DNA from: Laetiporus sulphureus 93-53 | Lineage: Eukaryota; Basidiomycota; Agaricomycetes; Polyporales; Laetiporaceae | NCBI RefSeq assembly: GCF_001632365.1 | Contig: NW_024468557.1 | Location: 87,274-151,273, forward strand | Direction of reading: 5' to 3' | DNA: 64,000 nucleotides | The notes under the pieces: model-generated | Database searches by the model: none | What the model was told of the DNA's origin: nothing | Seen by the model: only the letters and a program-made list of their open reading frames with translations | Program-made: the position numbers and the translations under genes | Shown here: one piece after another, positions 58,905 to 64,000 of the stretch | Position numbering within the stretch: position 1 is the stretch's first letter | Layout: each line of letters opens with the position of its first letter

Positions 58905-60929
58905 CTACCAGTCATGACAGTGGTGTTGCATTACAGCAGCAGGAGGGAGGTCGACTGAATTCGGAGGCGGTGTGAGAGGCACATCCGAGTCTGTGCCTGA
59001 GCTGGAGCCGGACGGTGATAATGATCGAAAAGAAACTGATGTCCGACGGCGGCCGACTGAACACATTGAGCGTGCAAGGGGCCAGATAGAAATGACATGT
59101 TTCTCTGGTGTAGAGGCACGCGCTTCCCACCGAGTCATACGTCTTGCTGCCAGATACCTTGGTGGAGGATATGGTTGGTGAACCACTCGTATCGATGCAA
59201 CAGGCGGAGGCAGCGGCGGTGATGAATGAAGTGCAACAGGTGGTGTTGGAGTTGCAGTGGGGGCCCCTTTCTTTGCGCCGGATTCTCGCAGTTTAGAAGC
59301 GAGCTCATTTGACCTCGTATATGAGGCACTCTGAGCACTTTGTTTGTCGCAGTACTGTCCATTTGGCTGTCCGTATCGTCTAGATCTAGGCAATCCGGAC
59401 ACACTTCGGTCGAAGAGATGGGATGAATTCCGGCTAGTCGCCGTACTAAACGACGGCGTATGAGCGGATGGGTTGAGACGCGAGAATGTTTCTGGATTCT
59501 GTGGATGGGGAGGCGACGCAGAACAAGCCTGGCTTTTGTCCACGGGACTGTCAAGCAGGGATTTTTGACACGACTGCGCACACGACAATTGCAGATAATC
59601 ACAACGCAAGGGAAGCAACGCAGGCAGCGGTGCACAAGGTGGAATAACGGCAAATCCAAGAGCAGCGTGCAGGGTTGCCGAATGTGAACGCTGTGATTGC
59701 TTCGGAACCTCCTGAGAATCATCGTTCAAAGACAATCTCGCGAACAACTCGGACAGGTCCGCGATATCCGCTGAACCTGACAGAGGAATGTGTGACGAAG
59801 ACGTTCGTCGCAACCATGGTAAATCCAGGCAGCGAGGGACATCTTCCGGAGGGTAAAGAGGATCGGGGCCGACAGGAGGATATGGAGATGGAAATGCATG
59901 CGCAGGACGGCCTCGATCGAATGCAATAATTGTCCCGCTTCTCGGTGCACGTGTGATAGGTTTCAGGCTCTCGGCCTTATATTCATTCTAGTTAGTCCAG
60001 CAACATGCATACAGATTATATCTGCTACACACCTTGCCGCATTTGAGGCAGGACCCGTTATTCACGGCGTTATGGTCAAATGACTCCGCTATGATCGTCT
60101 TATGTTCTTCTGGTAGTTCAAGAAAGTTGTGGTCTGTGCCTGGATTCTCCTTCTCGATCTTGCAGCGATTCCTCTGATTTTGGAACTGATGAATTGTTGG
60201 AGGAGCGTGTTTATGAAACTGCGTGGTATGGACTCACCCATTTCGTGATCTGACTATAGTCCAAGCCACATTCGCATGCGAGTTCCTGTCTCTGTGTCAC
60301 AGAGGGAAAAGCATTTTGTCGATATGCTTTCATCAAAATCAGGACGGAAGCCTGGACACCTCATCACTCAGCAGTCCCACTTTCCCGACTACATTCCATC
60401 TCACCTGATCAAAGCTGCTCCGCGAGGGGTCCATATCCACGTGCTCCCTCGTTCCTGACTTTAGCTCTCCACTCCGCGTATGCATGATTCGGTTATTGAC
60501 GTTATCCACGATCTGCTTGACCCAAGTATCCATGGTGTCAACGAACTTGGTTTGATAAGCCGAACGAAGTAGAAGCTGTAGATATTCCGTATCCGAAGTG
60601 GGTGAATCATCGATGAATGCACGGCTAGCTCGCCGAAGCTGCGTTTCGCATTCCTTCTTCAGTCGCATGGCGGCTTCCGTGTAGGCACTTACGATCTTGT
60701 TTGCGATTGCCGGATGAAGCATGGAGGGCAGACGATCACCTAGCGATAACAATGGAGGAAGAATGCAGTCGAATGCAGGTGCAGCATATTCTTGCAGCAT
60801 CGATCGCGAGGAATCTGTTGTTGCAGGAAACGAGGCTCGTGCTGCAGAAGCCTTGACGACACTTCTCGCAACGTCCACGATTCGCCGTAAAATATCGAGG
60901 TCGGAGACTGGCATCGTGTATGAGGCCAT
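58905..60929 (-). CDS. HD2: HD2 homeodomain protein, mating-type A
   Basis: Four exons: 60929-60405, 60351-60238, 60185-60033 and 59987-58905, each a multiple of three (525, 114, 153, 1083 bases), 624 residues. The N-terminal 150 residues are helical, beginning MASYTMPVSDLDILRRIVDV, as in the partner-recognition region of HD2. The homeodomain covers about residues 170-225: ASVLILMKAYRQNAFPSVTQ, ELACECGLDYSQITKWFQNQ RNRCK, with canonical W48, F49, N51, R53; an intron splits it right after W48. After it CLKCGK has two Cys. The long tail is Ser/Pro rich with basic patches (GAKKGAP, ARRMTRWEAR, VGRRRTS). HD2 with an HD1 from the mate forms the regulator of dikaryosis. It diverges from HD1-C. Confidence 0.93.
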
Positions 60930-61220
60930 GGCCGAAGGAGCTCAGCTGGTAAGTACTAGTGGGAGTGGCTCAGATACACTAGCAAAAGCGGCACGATGTG
61001 TCGTGAACATCTCGACCTGATATAGTGACGTGAACGTGTAAAATCGGGGGACTCGTAACCAGTGGCGTTCCACGACTCCGACGCATTGTTGGATGGATTT
61101 GGAGATGAATGATCCTTCTCATTCGGGATACGCCGCAAGTTACACCGGTCGCTCAGGTATATAATAGTATGCATGCCGCGAAATTGGCTCTCGCAACCTG
61201 AACACATACCGAATCTTCAC
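60930..61220. promoter_or_regulatory. Bidirectional HD2/HD1-C promoter
   Basis: The 291 bases between the two divergent HD start codons, a layout typical of mushroom HD gene pairs. A TATA box TATATAATAG lies at 61158-61167 on the plus strand, about 55 bases ahead of the HD1-C ATG at 61221. A weaker TATA-like CTATATCA reads on the minus strand at about 61019-61026, about 90 bases ahead of HD2. Confidence 0.65.
61158..61167 (+). promoter_or_regulatory. TATA box of HD1-C
   Basis: TATATAATAG. It sits immediately before the upstream ATG at 61173, so transcripts probably begin beyond that ATG and the one at 61221 (MIMADSIRSRLLDAE) becomes the start. Confidence 0.55.
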
Positions 61221-63322
61221 ATGATAATGGCGGATTCTATCCGTAGTCGATTGCTGGATGCTGAAGACAAGCTGCTTTCTACTGTAATCGATGGTCCAGC
61301 TGCTATAGAGGCCTTCGATCATTACTGGACGGCACTATTGCACGATGTCGATAACGCTCTGTTATCCGAAGCTGGCCTCGACGCTGACACAATCTCCTTG
61401 GCGCATGCAACATCTTCTAGAATCGCCATATTGGCTGATACCTTTCAAAGCATGCAAGCTGATTATGACGCGTTGACGTCTGCTATGGTCGATGACCTAG
61501 AAGACGCTCTGAGAAGAACCACCCTGCAGGACATTGCCTTCAGGATCGCGACCCCTGAGGAGCCTGGTGGGAATGACGCTTTTCTTGCGGGCTCAAGTAC
61601 CACAGCGTCATTTCATCGTCTTGAAAATGGTAAGCAGTTCGTTCACCCTCTGTTCGTGTCCCACGCTAAAGAGCTCCTTTAGCTGCATCACAGTGGTTAT
61701 TTACGAACGTGAATAATCCCTACCCATCCCGCCAAATGAAGTTATTGATCGCCAAAACCGCGGAGGTTTCTCTTGAGGTGGTAGATGGTTGGTTCAAGCG
61801 TACAAGGCGGCGTATTGGTTGGACCACGATTTGTGCCGGTCATTTTCATGGATCCCGTCTTGCGCTGATCAATGCAGTCACTCGCGTTTTGAATGATCAA
61901 GACGTTGAATTCTTAGACCCTAGTACGGTCTTGGAGATCATAGAGATGCATGAACGTGCGTTCAAACTGGCAAATGCTTCTGCTAACCACATCAATACAT
62001 GGCGCCATGACATCACCCTGGATCACTCCCTCAAGTCATCTATCCCGAGAACACAAAGATGTGCTTACGCTAGCCCTTGCATGTCTCGGCCCTTACCCTC
62101 AGATCCCTCATCAGCGGTGTATAACAGTAGCCTTACACCTGCCGTCACTCGGAAGCGTGCTGCTAGCACCTTGAGCGAAGATATTGATACCAATACTCAT
62201 TGCACTACTCCGCCGCTCAAACGTATCCGGTACGTTCCTTGCTCGTTCCTTGCCACAATATGGAATGTTAACCAGACCTTGTTCACCAGGATGTCATATT
62301 CCTTGCACGACAGCTCCGAACTGGACCTTCCCATAGCCGGATCTTTTGGCTCGCCTGTTTCAGCATGCGCTCCTTCGGCAACCGACTTGATTCCACACAT
62401 CGAAACTCCAACTTCGTTCTCGCATGGTTCAGAGCTTGCATTGCAAAGTAGTTCATCCTCGACGACAACTAATCGACGGAAACGATGTGCGGAGGAAGAC
62501 AACGTTCATATTTCTAAACGTTCACGATGTTGCGCTCCGGACAGCGTTGCGCGTATGACATCTATATTTCCTCCGTCGGACCAGCAGCTGGACGAAGAGA
62601 TCTGCAACATCAATGATTGGTTTGATTCCAACTTCAAAAATCCAGATCAGGTGTTATTGGCTCCCCGCGATCCGTCAATCCCGCTGGACGTGACGTTCTT
62701 CGAAGATTGGGCCTCGCACACTTACCTCAGTAGTCAAAGTGAGGATGGAATCATCCTTGGAGATTTCAGTATGTGAACATCTGTCTTTACAGGATTCAGT
62801 ATTGCTCTAATCGCAGTTTTAGGCTCATATGATGCGAGCGAGAGTGTTTCTCCATACGTTTTTATTCCCCCGTATGGTTTCCTCGCGGATGCACCAACAC
62901 CTTTCACGAACGATTGTAATGCCGACCACGGTGAACAGTTGGAGATGCATTCTCGCTCTCGGTCCTACACGTCACCGTCACCACGACTCGCGCCCGTTCT
63001 CACTAATGCCGGACAGAGTGAATCGGGCGACGAGTCGGCACAGAACGTTGCTGATTCTCCAGCGACATCCGTCTCAAAAAAGTCAGCACACACGGCTTCT
63101 ACCTGGGACCTTATTGGCATGCTATGTCGAGGATTAGAGTTGTCATCTTCGACCGATTGTTTCCCTCCATTCCTGGATTGGCATGATACCCATTCCTACG
63201 ATAATATCGTCGGTGTCTGCGCCTCATCTGACGAGGTCTGCAGTGAGAGCCGCACCACACCTCTTCCCACCTATAGTAACTTATATCCCTGTCCGGTCTT
63301 CGCTCCAGCAGTCTTCGGCTAA
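61221..63322 (+). CDS. HD1: HD1 homeodomain protein, copy C (long form, paired with HD2)
   Basis: Exons 61221-61629, 61683-62768 and 62817-63322: 409+1086+506 = 2001 bases, 666 residues. The N-terminal 130 residues are helical (SIRSRLLDAEDKLLSTVID, ALLHDVDNALLSEAGLD), the HD1 recognition region. Then the TALE-like homeodomain, ASQWLFTNVNNPYPSRQMKL ... LEVVDGWFKRTRRRIGWT. W48 and F49 are kept, but the invariant Asn51 is Arg; Arg53 is kept. Basic nuclear signals follow (TNRRKR, HISKRSRC), then a Ser/Thr/Pro-rich and acidic tail (SLPIDPSIPL-type, EDWASHTYLSSQSEDG) that could activate transcription. An upstream ATG at 61173 is in frame (16 more residues). It pairs divergently with HD2, and is very different from HD1-A/B. 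Confidence 0.9.
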
Positions 63323-64000
63323 TAGCGTGGAGCGCTTGAACATGTCTGATGTCCCAAGCGAATTTGAAGGGTTTTCGTGCCGATTGTCGTTGTGTAGCAC
63401 CAGATAATCTCGCCAATGTGCAGTCTCGATCAATCTTCGATCAGTTTTGAAGGCCAGGGACAGTTCTTCAAGCTACCTCACCCAAATGCCAGTGGGTATT
63501 GATCATGGGTAAGATAGACCCAGCTCATCTTCGACTACTGTGGTCACAGCGTGACCATCACGTGAATAGCGTGCTCGAGATGTTAGCCGCCCGATAAGTC
63601 CCAGCAGAACAGATAGGTCACCATTCCACCATGCAAAGAGCCACAATAAATACATAGAGATCATAGATTGTGTGGAAGTACTACATGTATTGACCAGCAT
63701 TCCATTAACAACAGTTCCGGCTGCAGCCTATAAGAGAGTCTCACTAACATTCTCCTTGTCTGCATCCTCACATTCTGGGAATCAACAGTCTTTCTTCCCA
63801 GCATATTCACCCAGATACTTGAGCAACTGATCCACTCAATGAGGTCATTTTGGCATGGAAAACTACATGTAGCACATGCCGGGGATGATGGTACTAACTG
63901 TCACTGTTTTACCTGACAAGTCATTATAGGAACAAATGCTATTAAGGAGCATATCATTTTTCATCATTTCTCGTCGCATAAGAAGTCACGTGACCTAACA
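63323..64000. other. Right end, no gene recognised
   Basis: 3' flank of HD1-C and 0.6 kb beyond. No coding likeness was noticed. The beta-flanking gene that borders HD loci in many mushrooms is not visible before the window ends. Confidence 0.45.

Noticed and set aside
1..64000. CRISPR arrays, rRNA genes and insertion sequences
   Set aside because: The DNA is eukaryotic. No spaced direct repeats, rRNA cores or transposase genes were seen; tRNA genes were not seen by eye but could be missed without a scan.

Overview
The window is nuclear DNA of a filamentous basidiomycete, most likely an Agaricomycete (mushroom or polypore type). Genes are dense and cut by many 45-90 base introns with GT..AG ends. 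The right third carries a homeodomain (A or HD) mating-type locus next to a mitochondrial intermediate peptidase (MIP) gene, the classic landmark of that locus in mushrooms. Species cannot be read from the sequence; Polyporales-like is a guess.

Layout. 1-13 kb: a partial non-mating homeodomain regulator (off the left edge), a PB1-domain protein, a xylose-reductase-type aldo/keto reductase, a ketopantoate reductase, a small cysteine-rich secreted protein and a DHA2-type MFS transporter. 14-23 kb: SED5 (Golgi Qa-SNARE), an FBXO21-like F-box/SirB1/YccV protein, and a divergent pair made of an O-fucosyltransferase-like type II membrane protein and a GDP-fucose-transporter-like carrier. 25-40 kb: a condensation-type acyltransferase, an RSC9-like chromatin protein, an ARMH3-like (DUF1741) protein, the glycine-cleavage P-protein, a PPR protein and SSS1 (Sec61 gamma). 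40-51 kb: an orphan 7TM receptor-like gene, COG1, a TMEM115-like Golgi membrane protein, a FAM32A-like protein and a WHIM-type chromatin protein.

51.7-63.3 kb is the mating region. MIP is followed by two short HD1 genes in tandem (HD1-A, HD1-B). They lie in two copies of a unit of about 1.86 kb that also holds the 3' end of MIP, so a dead MIP tail sits between them. Further right, a canonical HD2 gene and a long HD1 gene (HD1-C) diverge from a 291-base shared promoter. In the textbook model HD1 of one mate and HD2 of the other form a heterodimer that switches on dikaryon development; the HD2/HD1-C pair is the expected self-incompatibility module. HD1-A and HD1-B are extra. Both keep a continuous three-exon frame (288 and 290 residues) and a canonical helix 3, but have only about 50 residues before the homeodomain, where HD1 proteins normally carry the partner-recognition region. 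HD1-C has the long N terminus, but has Arg in place of the invariant DNA-contacting Asn of helix 3.

Exon structures were assembled by eye from reading frame, splice signals and family likeness. The three HD1 genes and HD2 were checked exon by exon for length modulo three; most other multi-exon genes were checked only at selected junctions.
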